In this document: piece by piece, positions 23,690 to 32,344 of the stretch | Position numbering within the stretch: the stretch's first letter is position 1 | How the letters are laid out: each line of letters begins with the position of its first letter | From: Frateuria terrea | GTDB lineage: Bacteria; Pseudomonadota; Gammaproteobacteria; Xanthomonadales; Rhodanobacteraceae | Length of the DNA stretch: 64,000 nt | Direction of reading: 5' to 3' | NCBI RefSeq assembly: GCF_900115705.1 | Contig: NZ_FOXL01000007.1 | Location: 62,001 to 126,000, forward strand | Notes under the pieces: generated by a model | What the model was told of the DNA's origin: nothing | Database searches by the model: none | The model's input: the letters and a program-made list of their open reading frames with translations, nothing else | Program-made: the position numbers and the translations under genes

Positions 23690-24997
23690 ATGTCGTCACC
23701 TACCACATTCGCGCGCGCCATCGCACTGGCCCTCGGCGGCGTCAGCTTCCCCGCGGTCGCCGGCCAACTCGACTACATGCTCTACGGCGGCATCGAGCAC
23801 AGCGACAACATCGCGCTGACCACCACCGACCCCATCAGCCAGAACGTGCTGATCCCCGGCGCAAGCTTCGCCTACCTGCAACAAGGGCAGGACCTGCAGG
23901 CGAACATCGTGGGCAACCTCGCATACCGCGATTACCTCGGCAGCCGCTATACCGACCAGACCCAGCTGCAGCTGGCCAGCCAGGCGAACTGGACCATCCT
24001 GCCGGCGCGTCTGGACCTGGCAGTCCAGGATTACGCCGGCGTACAGCCGATCGATCGCCTTGCCAGCACCTCGCCGGACAACCAGCAACAGACCAACGTG
24101 TTCACCTTCGGCCCGACGCTGCATTTCCGCATGGGCGAATCGACGCGCGGCCAGGCGCAGCTGCGCTACATCAACAGCTACGCGCAGAAGACCAAGGGCT
24201 TCAACTCCCATCGGACCCAGGGCTCGCTGGGCATCATCGAGGACATCAACCCGACGGACCAGCTGTCGGCGAACTTCGAGGCCCAGCGGGTCTATCTGGC
24301 CCAGGACGCCGCCACCCCCGACTACGACCGCGACGAGCTGTTCGGCCGCTACGTCAGCAAGCTTTCGCACCTGAACCTCGACCTCGCCCTGGGCTGGGCG
24401 CGGCTGGATTTCAGGCGCGCCGGCACACCCACGGCCTCCAGCCCGCTGGCGCGCCTCGCGCTGGACTACCACGCGACCGAACGCACCACGCTGTCGCTCT
24501 CCGCGGCACGCGAGTACTCCGACGCGGCGCAGGATCTCATGCTCCTGCAACCCACCGGCATTCTCGAGGGCGCCGGCACGGGCATCGATGTGGGAAACAC
24601 CACCGTCGACTCGCAGGTCTACATGGAACGCCGGCTACGGCTGACCTATGCCTTCAGGAGCGAACGCTTCGACGTCTCCGTTGCGCCGCTGTACCGCAAG
24701 CTGGGCTACGTCAATGATCCCAGCCAGGACCAGACCACCCGCGGCGCCACCATCGACCTCGACTACCGGCTGCGTCCCACGCTCACGCTGTCGGTCGTCG
24801 CCGCAGGCGAGCGGCTCGACTACGACCGGCTCGCGCGCCGCGACACCACCCTCAACTACGGACTGGACCTGGTGGGGCGGCGGACCCCGCACTGGGGCTG
24901 GCGGGCGTCCCTGCTCCGGCAGCGTCGGCACAGCGACCAGCCCGGCCAGAGCTACCACGAGAACCAGATCTACTTCGGCGTCATCTACAACCGATGA
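23690..24997 (+). CDS. Outer-membrane beta-barrel protein of the exopolysaccharide system
   Basis: 435 residues from ATG 23690, with AGGAAGAG just upstream. The signal peptide ends AVAG near residue 25. The mature protein begins QLDYMLYGGIEHSDNIALTTTD, followed by many alternating amphipathic beta strands and ends in IYFGVIYNR, a barrel-type C-terminus with aromatic residues. This is the pattern of outer-membrane proteins linked with XrtA/PEP-CTERM exopolysaccharide loci (EpsL-like). It probably helps in secretion or surface attachment of the polymer. The next gene overlaps its stop by 4 bases. Confidence 0.75.
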   Translation: MSSPTTFARAIALALGGVSFPAVAGQLDYMLYGGIEHSDNIALTTTDPISQNVLIPGASFAYLQQGQDLQANIVGNLAYRDYLGSRYTDQTQLQLASQANWTILPARLDLAVQDYAGVQPIDRLASTSPDNQQQTNVFTFGPTLHFRMGESTRGQAQLRYINSYAQKTKGFNSHRTQGSLGIIEDINPTDQLSANFEAQRVYLAQDAATPDYDRDELFGRYVSKLSHLNLDLALGWARLDFRRAGTPTASSPLARLALDYHATERTTLSLSAAREYSDAAQDLMLLQPTGILEGAGTGIDVGNTTVDSQVYMERRLRLTYAFRSERFDVSVAPLYRKLGYVNDPSQDQTTRGATIDLDYRLRPTLTLSVVAAGERLDYDRLARRDTTLNYGLDLVGRRTPHWGWRASLLRQRRHSDQPGQSYHENQIYFGVIYNR

Positions 24998-25782
24998 CCA
25001 GGCGACCTGAACCGGACATCCCCTGCCACTTCGGGCCTCATGGAGGCCTGTTCGGGCTTTACCATCCCGGCGCATTCGGGGCGAAGACCGCCGTGCTGCT
25101 GTGCCCGCCGCTGGGACAGGACCTGATCCGCTGCCACCGGCTTTACCGGCAACTGGCGCATGTCCTGGCCGGCCAGGGAACGGCCGCGCTGCGTTTCGAC
25201 TACTACGGCACCGGCGATTCGGCCGGCGGCAGTGAGGAGGTCGAATGGCTCCGCTGCCTGGAAGACGTCGCCACCGCAGCAGAAGAGTTGCGCCTGCGCA
25301 GCGGTTGCGAGCGGATCGTCGGTTTCGGTGCGCGCCTCGGCGCCAGCCTTGCCCTCGCCGCCGCCGACAACGCGCGGCTGGACGAGCTGATCCTGTGGGA
25401 TCCGGTGCTCGATGGCGCGGCACACGTCGCCGCTCTGGATGCGTTGCAGGCCGCGCTTCGATTCGATGCCGACCGCTTCGTCGCGCCGCGGCCGGTCAAG
25501 GCGCTGGCCGACCAGTGGCAGGGTTTTGCCGTCGGCATATGCCTGCGCCAGCAGTTGGCGGAGCTGTGCCTGGATCCGTTGCACCGTCGCACGCTGCTGC
25601 TGCAATCCGTAGTCGCCGGTGCGGCTGCCGATCGCCATCGCTTTGCGGCGGCCGGCGCCGAGGTGGCGTCGCTGTCGCAGCACACGCCGTGGAACGAGCT
25701 GGCGCGACTGGAGACGGCGATCCAGTCGCACGAACTCATCGAGATCGTGAGCCGCCGCGTACAGGAGGTCATCCATGCATGA
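24994..25782 (+). CDS. Alpha/beta hydrolase-like protein, exopolysaccharide-associated, nucleophile replaced
   Basis: 262 residues. The alpha/beta hydrolase fold is recognisable: AVLLCPPLGQDLIRCHRLYRQL (oxyanion region) and ALRFDYYGTGDSAGGSEEVEWL. At the nucleophile elbow the sequence reads VGFGARLGASLALA, so Arg stands where Ser is expected (G-x-S-x-G). The protein resembles the 'exosortase A system-associated hydrolase 2' type, whose members often have this G-x-R-L-G form. It may be non-catalytic. It is followed by a second hydrolase, overlapping by 8 bases. Confidence 0.7.
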   Translation: MTRRPEPDIPCHFGPHGGLFGLYHPGAFGAKTAVLLCPPLGQDLIRCHRLYRQLAHVLAGQGTAALRFDYYGTGDSAGGSEEVEWLRCLEDVATAAEELRLRSGCERIVGFGARLGASLALAAADNARLDELILWDPVLDGAAHVAALDALQAALRFDADRFVAPRPVKALADQWQGFAVGICLRQQLAELCLDPLHRRTLLLQSVVAGAAADRHRFAAAGAEVASLSQHTPWNELARLETAIQSHELIEIVSRRVQEVIHA

Positions 25783-26632
25783 GCAGGCCGCCCGGTTCGG
25801 CCGCGCCAACCACCTTACCGGCATCACCGGCCTGCCGTCCGCGGACGCGCGCAGCACCGGCGTGATCGTGCTGAACGCGGGCCTGGTCCATCGCATCGGA
25901 CCGTTCCGCCTGCACGTGGAGCTGTCCCGGCAACTGAACGCCCGCGGCTTTCCCACCTTGCGCTTCGATCTGTCGACGCTGGGCGACAGCGGCGCCAGCG
26001 GCGAGTCGCTCGCGCGCGAGCAGCAGGTGCGCAGCGACGTGGCCGATGCCATGGCCTTGCTGCGCAAGCAGGCTGGCTGCAGCCGGTTCGTGCTGATCGG
26101 CCTGTGTTCGGGTGCGCAGAACGCCCATCTGGTCGCCCACAGCAGCGAGGCGGTGGCTGGCGCGGTGTTCCTGGACGGCTATGCCTACCGCAGCACCGGT
26201 TTCAAGCTGCGGCACTACCTTCCGCGTTTGCTGAACCCGGCGCGCGTGGCGCGCCATCTCGCGCGCCATGTCGGGCGGCGGCTGCGCGCCGCGCCGGCCG
26301 CCGGACCGGGCTTCCAGGTGGAGTTTCCACCGCAGGCGCGCGTGCGCGACGAACTCACGATCATGCTCGAACGCGGCCTCAAGCTCTACTTCATCTACAG
26401 CGGCGGATCGAGCTGGTACTTCAATCACCGCCGACAGTTCGGCGAGTGCTATGGGCGGGCGCTGGCCGACCACCCGGGCGTCACCGTCAGCTTCCGCAGG
26501 GAGGTCGACCACACCTACATCCTGGTGGGCGACCGCAGGCGGCTGCTCGACGACATCGAAAGCTGGCTGTGCACGCACTTCCCCCAGCTGGCGCCGGCGC
26601 GGGAAGCACGGCAGGCAGCAGCCGCGACCTGA
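25775..26632 (+). CDS. Alpha/beta hydrolase with Cys at nucleophile position, exopolysaccharide-associated
   Basis: 285 residues from ATG 25775 with AGGAGG upstream. GVIVLNAGLVHRIGPFRLHVELSR and LRFDLSTLGDSGASG are typical of the 'exosortase A system-associated hydrolase 1' type. The elbow is VLIGLCSGAQNAHLVA, giving G-L-C-S-G: Cys occupies the usual nucleophile place, as in dienelactone hydrolases. A C-terminal His (REVDHTYILV) can complete a triad. The pair with the previous gene is likely to work on a lipid or acyl modification of the polymer or on an intermediate of it, which is inference. Confidence 0.7.
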   Translation: MHEQAARFGRANHLTGITGLPSADARSTGVIVLNAGLVHRIGPFRLHVELSRQLNARGFPTLRFDLSTLGDSGASGESLAREQQVRSDVADAMALLRKQAGCSRFVLIGLCSGAQNAHLVAHSSEAVAGAVFLDGYAYRSTGFKLRHYLPRLLNPARVARHLARHVGRRLRAAPAAGPGFQVEFPPQARVRDELTIMLERGLKLYFIYSGGSSWYFNHRRQFGECYGRALADHPGVTVSFRREVDHTYILVGDRRRLLDDIESWLCTHFPQLAPAREARQAAAAT

Positions 26633-26654
26633 CGATCCGTACACCACCGGCGCG

Positions 26655-28337
26655 CTACCTGTGCTCCAGCCGTACGACGAACCGCCCCCCCGGGCCACGC
26701 ACATCGATACGCCAGCCACTGGTGTAGTCACGGTCCGCCTTGGTCCAGTCGACTGCCGTCAGGCTCGCGTTGGCGGGCGCCAGCACCGTCATGCGCAACT
26801 TGCCGGCGATCGCCGTGTTGCCCTCGATCGTCGGCCGCGCCGGTACGTTGACCTGGAACACCGCCTGGGTATCAGGACCGACCACGAAGCTGTCGTCCAC
26901 CGTGAGCACCCGATCCAGGAAATCGATACGGCGCCGCCATGTGCGCACCGCGGGGTTGCCGCCGTAGGCGGGCGTGAGGTCGGCGACCGCGTGGACTTCG
27001 CCACGCGCGCCCGTACCGACCAGGGTCAGCGTGGAGGTGCTCGGGGCAACCTGCGGCACCGGCTCGCCCTTGCGTTCGAAGCGCAGCACGTTGTTGGTTT
27101 CGGTGCCCTGCTGGATTCCGCTGTGGCTCCAGATGTTCTCGGTGACGGCGAGCCAGTCGCCCGCGAACAGCGTGAACGCGCCCTGTGCCTGATGCGCATG
27201 GCTCTGCTCGTAAGGTCCGGCGGTGAAGTCGAGCCACATCGCATCCGTGCCCCAGTCCGTGCGGGCGAACAACTGCCCCACTCCCGTTGCGTGATAGACC
27301 AGCTCGCGCGGTGCCGTGCCCGCATCGCCCGCGGGCAGCAGGTCGTGCCGGTCGTTGAAGCCGTTGGTCATCCGGCTGATCGAGATGTGGTGCAACCACC
27401 ACGAGGCCACGCTGGCGGCGGCGGGATCGCGGGTCAGCGAGCGCGCCTCCAGCATGAGTTGGCGCTCGTAGTCGTAGAGCTCGGGCACCGACACGCGCGG
27501 CTGATCGCCGATCGGCGCGAAGCGGTCCAGGGTCGGTACCGTGGCGTGCACCCAGTAATGGATGGTGTCGGTCAGGTGACTGTTGGCATTGGCCAGGTCG
27601 ACGCCGGTGGCGTCGCGCCAGAGCCGGTAGAGCCCGAACAGCGTGCGCAGCGAGGCGCCATAGCTGGTGCCCTCGCGGCTGCCACCCTTGGGCAGCCTGG
27701 CAAGATACCCCGTCAGCAGCGGCAGCCGGTCGTCCTGCAGATAGGCCTTCAGCGCGGCGTTGTCGCTGGCCAGGGCCCAGTACATGGTCGCCTGCAGGAA
27801 GCTGTAGAAATAGTTGTTGCCCGGATCGTCGATGGCCCAGCCATTGCCGGGCATCCAGCGGCTACCCCAGTGGGCTGCGTAGGGATGCCACACGTTGGCC
27901 ACCGCCTGGTCGGCGTAGGCTTTCCAGCGGGCCTTCATGGCGGGCGTCGCCAGGTCGCCGCACCAGTCGTAGGCCAGCGCCAGGTCGCGCAGCATCGGGC
28001 CCACTTCAAGGTAGGAGTCCTCGGCGACAGGGGGCGCGTGGCCAGCGGCGATTGCCGCTTCGGCGTCGCGTACCTGCGCATCGACCATCTTCACCGCGAG
28101 CGCGCCGTAGGGTCGCTCGCCCGTCAGCCGATACATGTAGGCCGCATCCGTCGCGGAGAAGCCGTAGCCCGGATCGCCCGCCACGGCGCGATCGACGAAG
28201 TCCCGGAAGCGCCGGTATTCGGCCGAATGCCTGTCCACGTACGACAGGTCGAGCTTCACCTTCGCCCGCGCCACCGGCATGGCCGCCAGGAAAAGCGCCA
28301 CGATCATGGCCACCGCGCGAAAGCGAAAGTCCGCCAT
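26655..28337 (-). CDS. Secreted heparinase II/III-like polysaccharide lyase
   Basis: 560 residues. ATG 28337 follows GGAGGG at 7 bases; the signal peptide (residues ~1-25) ends VARA. The N-terminal ~300 residues form an alpha/alpha toroid (EDSYLEVGPMLRDLALAYDWCGD, GWAIDDPGNNYFYSFLQATMYWAL). The second half is beta-rich with YHATGVGQLFARTDWGTDAMWLDFTAGPYEQSHAHQAQGAFTLF, the heparinase II/III signature with its His residues. It probably trims or turns over the exopolysaccharide in the periplasm. It is the last gene of the leftward operon and converges on the hydrolase pair with 22 bases between. Confidence 0.78.
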   Translation of the reverse strand: MADFRFRAVAMIVALFLAAMPVARAKVKLDLSYVDRHSAEYRRFRDFVDRAVAGDPGYGFSATDAAYMYRLTGERPYGALAVKMVDAQVRDAEAAIAAGHAPPVAEDSYLEVGPMLRDLALAYDWCGDLATPAMKARWKAYADQAVANVWHPYAAHWGSRWMPGNGWAIDDPGNNYFYSFLQATMYWALASDNAALKAYLQDDRLPLLTGYLARLPKGGSREGTSYGASLRTLFGLYRLWRDATGVDLANANSHLTDTIHYWVHATVPTLDRFAPIGDQPRVSVPELYDYERQLMLEARSLTRDPAAASVASWWLHHISISRMTNGFNDRHDLLPAGDAGTAPRELVYHATGVGQLFARTDWGTDAMWLDFTAGPYEQSHAHQAQGAFTLFAGDWLAVTENIWSHSGIQQGTETNNVLRFERKGEPVPQVAPSTSTLTLVGTGARGEVHAVADLTPAYGGNPAVRTWRRRIDFLDRVLTVDDSFVVGPDTQAVFQVNVPARPTIEGNTAIAGKLRMTVLAPANASLTAVDWTKADRDYTSGWRIDVRGPGGRFVVRLEHR

Positions 28338-28374
28338 CAGTGCACCCTCCCTTGGCCGGTGGCCCCGCGCCGCA

Positions 28375-29124
28375 TCAATTGCGCTTGCGCACGGCATGCC
28401 ACGTGTAATGGAACATGTAGACCGCCGACGGCAGCCAGCCGAGGCGCTCGATCTGCCGGTAGATCCGCCATTGCCAGGCGGCGGCGCGGATCTTGTTGGA
28501 GGAAACCGAGCCATCGCGCACCAGGTACCAGGCCAGGGGCTCCTGCGTGCTGATGCAGATGGCCCGGCCCGCGCGCCGCACCAGTTCGAGCCAGAACACG
28601 TAGTCCTCGTGACCCACGCGCCGGAACCCGGCGGCACCGAGGCTGCGCTCGTACATGCCGGTCAGGTGGCCGATGTGGTTGCTCTTGAGCATGTCGCGGT
28701 AGTCCACCGCCTCGCGCGGCCGCACCTGCGAGAGCAGCCGCCCCTGCGGCGTCACCCGGTCGTACGGGCCGTAGCTGACCTGCACGCCCGCGGCGATCAT
28801 CTGTGCGAGCTGCCACTCCAGCTTGCGCGGATGCCACCAGTCATCGCTGTCCAGGAAGGCGACGTGGCTGCCTGTGGCCGCCGCGATGCCGGCATTGCGG
28901 GCGGCCGCGACGCCACCGTTGCGTTCCAGGCGGATCGGCCTGACCCGGTCATCGGCGCCGGCGTAATCCTGCAGCACGGCCCACGAACCGTCGCTGGAGC
29001 CATCGTCCACGGCGATCAGTTCCAGCGACGTATGCGTCTGCCGCAGTACCGAGTCGATCGATCGGCGCATCCACGGCTCGGCGTTGTAGACCGGCATCAC
29101 CACGCTGACCAGGTATGGCGACAT
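28375..29124 (-). CDS. Family 2 glycosyltransferase
   Basis: 249 residues. The GT-A nucleotide-binding motif SVVMPVYNAEPWMRRSIDSVLRQ, then LIAVDDGSSDGSW, GGVAAARNAGIAAATGSHVAFLDSDDWW (DxD-like SDD) are standard GT2. Acceptor-side motif GHEDYVFWLEL is the E-D-Y type base. C-terminal residues are cationic (HAVRKRN), as in membrane-associated GT2 enzymes. It adds a sugar to the lipid-linked repeat unit on the cytoplasmic face. It lies 11 bases downstream of the 408-residue gene in the operon. Confidence 0.88.
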   Translation of the reverse strand: MSPYLVSVVMPVYNAEPWMRRSIDSVLRQTHTSLELIAVDDGSSDGSWAVLQDYAGADDRVRPIRLERNGGVAAARNAGIAAATGSHVAFLDSDDWWHPRKLEWQLAQMIAAGVQVSYGPYDRVTPQGRLLSQVRPREAVDYRDMLKSNHIGHLTGMYERSLGAAGFRRVGHEDYVFWLELVRRAGRAICISTQEPLAWYLVRDGSVSSNKIRAAAWQWRIYRQIERLGWLPSAVYMFHYTWHAVRKRN

Positions 29125-29135
29125 GCCGGGTCCTC

Positions 29136-30362
29136 CTACGCCACGCCTGCATCGGCGGGGGCTGCCGGGACATCCACACCGCCTGCGCGCCAGCGCGAGT
29201 GCGGCGGCGGCGGCAGCTGGAAGTCGCGGAACCGGCCCGGATCGCCCGCGTGGCCCGCCTCGGCGGCCTTGACGATGTTGTAGGCCTCGCGCGCAGTCAC
29301 GTAGTGCAGCACGTACCGGCGGCCGTCGTTGTAGGCACGCTCCAGGTGCGCATGCATTGCCTCCATCGGGGAGCCAAGCAGCGTGTCCATGTCGCGCTCC
29401 TGTGTGCCATGGGTGTGCACCTTGACGAACAGCCAGTCGGGGCGTCCCTCGACATGGATGCCGGTGCGTACCCAGGCATCCACGCGCGCCGGCGTGGGCG
29501 GACAGGAATGGCGGACATCCGCATTCTCGATGCGCGGAAGCACGCCCCACTTGCGCTCGCGCCAGTTCAGGCCGAGCGGCCCCTGCACGATCATCAGATC
29601 GCCCGAAGCGCTGCCGCCCGCACGCACGGCCGCGCCGTAGTCGTGCGACCTGGGTCGCCCTGGATCGTCGGTGGCGTAGTAGATCGCATTGACCGTGCGC
29701 GTCTGCGTATCGCTGGGTGCGGAGGGTAACGTGAAGTCGGCATAGCAACCCAGTTCGCGCAGCAGGATCAGCTCGTTGTTCAGGCCGCACCAGCGGCCGT
29801 CTGCGCGCGCATTGTCCAGGCACCAGTTGCCGTGGATGAAGCCGAAGCGCAACTGCCCGCTGGCCGGGTCGCGCGACAACGCGCCGTGGCGCTCGTGCAA
29901 GGTCTCGCAGAAGCGGCCGAGGGTGGCGCGGAAGTTCGCCTCGGTGTCGTTGTCATGGTGCAGGTGGATCTCGATCTCGCCGAAGCCGTCCGCACAAAGC
30001 GCTGCGAGCTTGTCCAGGTGCTCCTGCGCATACTCCTCTTCGGGATAGAAGAAGCTGTGCTGCGGCGGGCGCCCGTCGGCGTCGCGGTGGCGGGCCGCGA
30101 GCGTGCGGTAGTCCTGGCACCAGCGATCCACGCGGCGGCGCTGGGTAGGCAAGTCCACCTTGCCCCACATCGGCTCGAAATGGTCGACGAAGCAGAACAT
30201 CACGTGCACCGGCCCTTCCACGGCGGGCGGACGCCGGCGGCGCAGGTAATCGCCGAGCCAGATATGCATGTTGCGCGTGCGCAGCAGCGCATAGCCCGCC
30301 ACCAGCGCGAGCACGGCGGCCACGGCGAACGACAGCACGAGCACCACGGCGTGGCTGGTCAT
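29136..30362 (-). CDS. Membrane-anchored conserved protein, possible deacetylase-fold enzyme
   Basis: 408 residues from ATG 30362 with AAGGAG upstream. A single TM helix is at residues ~5-27, followed by RTRNMHIWLGDYLRRRR. The rest is soluble. Motifs rich in possible metal ligands are CFVDHFEPMWG, FFYPEEEYAQEHL, EIHLHHDNDTE, FGFIHGNWCLDN and KVHTHGTQERDMD. These resemble the irregular NodB-like/TIM-barrel carbohydrate esterases, but I cannot name the family. It lies between a true NodB deacetylase and a GT2 gene in the leftward operon, which supports a role in polymer modification. Confidence 0.5.
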   Translation of the reverse strand: MTSHAVVLVLSFAVAAVLALVAGYALLRTRNMHIWLGDYLRRRRPPAVEGPVHVMFCFVDHFEPMWGKVDLPTQRRRVDRWCQDYRTLAARHRDADGRPPQHSFFYPEEEYAQEHLDKLAALCADGFGEIEIHLHHDNDTEANFRATLGRFCETLHERHGALSRDPASGQLRFGFIHGNWCLDNARADGRWCGLNNELILLRELGCYADFTLPSAPSDTQTRTVNAIYYATDDPGRPRSHDYGAAVRAGGSASGDLMIVQGPLGLNWRERKWGVLPRIENADVRHSCPPTPARVDAWVRTGIHVEGRPDWLFVKVHTHGTQERDMDTLLGSPMEAMHAHLERAYNDGRRYVLHYVTAREAYNIVKAAEAGHAGDPGRFRDFQLPPPPHSRWRAGGVDVPAAPADAGVA

Positions 30363-30403
30363 CGACAACTCCTTGGCTGGGATGGCGAGGACACGGCGCG
30401 GGC

Positions 30404-31090
30404 TCAGTTCGCCGAGGAGGAGGTGGCCTGGCGCGCCAGGCGCTTGCCCGCCGATCGCGCCTGGGGAAGTGCGCAGAACCTGAAGCCCGCGGCCTTCCAC
30501 TCCCCGAGCAAGGTCTCCAGCATGCGGATCGCGCAGTTGCCGTCGTCGTGCATGAGGATCACCTCGCCTGGCCGCGGCGGCGCCTCGCGCATCCGCTCGA
30601 TCAGTTCCGCGGGCGGGCGCCGCAGGTAGTCCATGCTGTTGTAGGACCAGTAGGTCAGATTGCGTCCGCGCGCGGCGAAGTGCAGCGCCAGCGGCAGCGA
30701 AAACACGCCGCGCGGCGGCCGGAAGCGGTGCCGCCGCACGCCGTCGAAGCCGGCCAGCAACCGATCGGTCGCGTCGATTTCGTCCAGCTGCCGGGCCAGC
30801 GGCAGCTGGTCGAACGACGGATGCGTGTAGGAATGGTTGCCGAGCCGGTGACCCTCGGCCACCATCCGCCGCACCAGCTCCGGGTGGCGCTCGACGTTGC
30901 GCCCGACCAGGAAAAAGCTGGCACAGGCCTGGTGCTCGCGCAGGAGATCCAGCAGGGCCGGCGTGCAGGCCCCGTCCGGGCCGTCATCGAAGGTGAGGTA
31001 GAGCGCGTTGTCCGCGCGGGCGCCTCGGGTGGAGATCAGTGCCCCTGGCAACCATCCGAGCACCTGCATTTTTCCCGGCCGTAGGTTCAT
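30404..31090 (-). CDS. Polysaccharide deacetylase (NodB homology)
   Basis: 228 residues. LYLTFDDGPDGACTPALLDLL has the catalytic TFDD motif; GHRLGNHSYTHPSFDQL is the His-x3-His metal motif; RFRPPRGVFS is motif 3; GEVILMHDDGNC is the last motif. So all residues of a CE4 enzyme are present. There is no signal peptide: cytoplasmic or the N-terminal segment (LGWLPGALIS) may dock to the membrane. It removes N- or O-acetyl groups from a sugar. Its start overlaps the stop of the upstream glycosyltransferase by one base. Confidence 0.85.
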   Translation of the reverse strand: MNLRPGKMQVLGWLPGALISTRGARADNALYLTFDDGPDGACTPALLDLLREHQACASFFLVGRNVERHPELVRRMVAEGHRLGNHSYTHPSFDQLPLARQLDEIDATDRLLAGFDGVRRHRFRPPRGVFSLPLALHFAARGRNLTYWSYNSMDYLRRPPAELIERMREAPPRPGEVILMHDDGNCAIRMLETLLGEWKAAGFRFCALPQARSAGKRLARQATSSSAN

Positions 31091-32343
31091 CAGGTCACCC
31101 GGTCGTCAGTACGCGGGATGCCGGCGGGACAGGCCGGCGCGTGGGGCGCGTTCGCCTGGCTCTCGCCAGGGTCATACCCGTAGATTTCGGAATAGCGCTG
31201 CGCCATCGTGCGGAACGAGCCGTGCCGCAGCACCCAGTCGCGGCCGGCCCGGCCCATCGCCCGGGCGCGCGCATCGTTGGCGAGAAGCCCGGTCATGGCT
31301 GCGGCCAGTGCCGCCGGATCGCCCGCACCGACCAGCGTGCCGTTGGCGCCGTCGCGGACGATTTCGGCGTTGCCCCCGACGTTGGTGGCCACGATCGGCA
31401 GCGCCGAGGCGCAGGCTTCCAGCAAGGCGACCGAGTAGCCCTCGGTGACCGAGGACATCACGAACAGGTCGAGCCCGCGCAGCAGGGCGTGGATGTCGTT
31501 GCGATCGCCCAGGAAGAATACCCGTTCGGCGACGCCCTCGGCCCGGGCCAATGCTTCCAGCTCGCCTCGCAGCGGACCGTCGCCGATCAGCACCAGCGCG
31601 GCATCGGGGCAGCGCTCCCGTACCAGGCCGAAGGCGCGGATCAGCGTGGCGTGGTCCTTGGCCCAGGTCAGGCGGCCGACGAAGCCGGCCAGGCGGGTGC
31701 CCTCCGGCACGCCCAGTGTTTCCCGCAAGCGCTGCCGTTCGTCCGCCGACGCCGGCGCGAAGCGGTCGACGTGGATGCCGTTGGGCACCGCCAGGATCTT
31801 TTGCGCCGGCAGGTCCGCGCGCTGCTGAAATTCCCTGCGGGCGGTCTCGCAGACGGTGGCGATGGCATGGGTGAACGCCATCGACTTGCCGTACAGCCAC
31901 TCCAGCCGGTCGTCGCGCCACGAGCGCCCGCGCGAGCTGCGCTGCGCCGCGGCGCGGGTCGCACCCATGCCATGGCGCGTGTTGACCACCCGGTGCAGTG
32001 GCAGGCCGCGCGAGGCCAGCACCGCGTAGTAGTGAGAGATCGCGTTGTGCGTATGCAGGATCTGCGTGCCATGCCGGCGCAGGCACTGCCGCGCCCTGAG
32101 GATGGCGCGCAGATCCAGCCCGCGGCGCTTGCCGCAGCTCAATACCGGGATGCCCAGCTCCACCAGTTCGGGCGCCAGCGCACCGGCCTCGAACAGGCAG
32201 ACCACCTGGCAGCGGTAGCCGGCATCCCGCTGCGCCCGCACCAGGTCGATCACCACGCGCTCGAGGCCGCCGCGATCGAGCGATTCGACAAAGTGGGTGA
32301 TGTTCACGGCAGCCTCGGAACGCAATGTGGAATGGACGTCCAT
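31090..32343 (-). CDS. Family 4 glycosyltransferase
   Basis: 417 residues from ATG 32343, preferred over 32352 because AAGGA lies at good spacing and the upstream stop then falls next to it. N-terminal domain: NITHFVESLDRGGLERVVIDLV, ILHTHNAISHYY. C-terminal GT-B domain: VPNGIHVDRFAP, FVGRLTWAKDHATLIRAF, LVLIGDGPLRGELEAL and the donor-binding E-x7-E in SVTEGYSVALLEACASALPIVAT. It resembles the GT4 enzymes of XrtA-type exopolysaccharide loci. It adds a sugar during repeat-unit assembly. Confidence 0.88.
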   Translation of the reverse strand: MDVHSTLRSEAAVNITHFVESLDRGGLERVVIDLVRAQRDAGYRCQVVCLFEAGALAPELVELGIPVLSCGKRRGLDLRAILRARQCLRRHGTQILHTHNAISHYYAVLASRGLPLHRVVNTRHGMGATRAAAQRSSRGRSWRDDRLEWLYGKSMAFTHAIATVCETARREFQQRADLPAQKILAVPNGIHVDRFAPASADERQRLRETLGVPEGTRLAGFVGRLTWAKDHATLIRAFGLVRERCPDAALVLIGDGPLRGELEALARAEGVAERVFFLGDRNDIHALLRGLDLFVMSSVTEGYSVALLEACASALPIVATNVGGNAEIVRDGANGTLVGAGDPAALAAAMTGLLANDARARAMGRAGRDWVLRHGSFRTMAQRYSEIYGYDPGESQANAPHAPACPAGIPRTDDRVT

Positions 32344-32344
32344 C

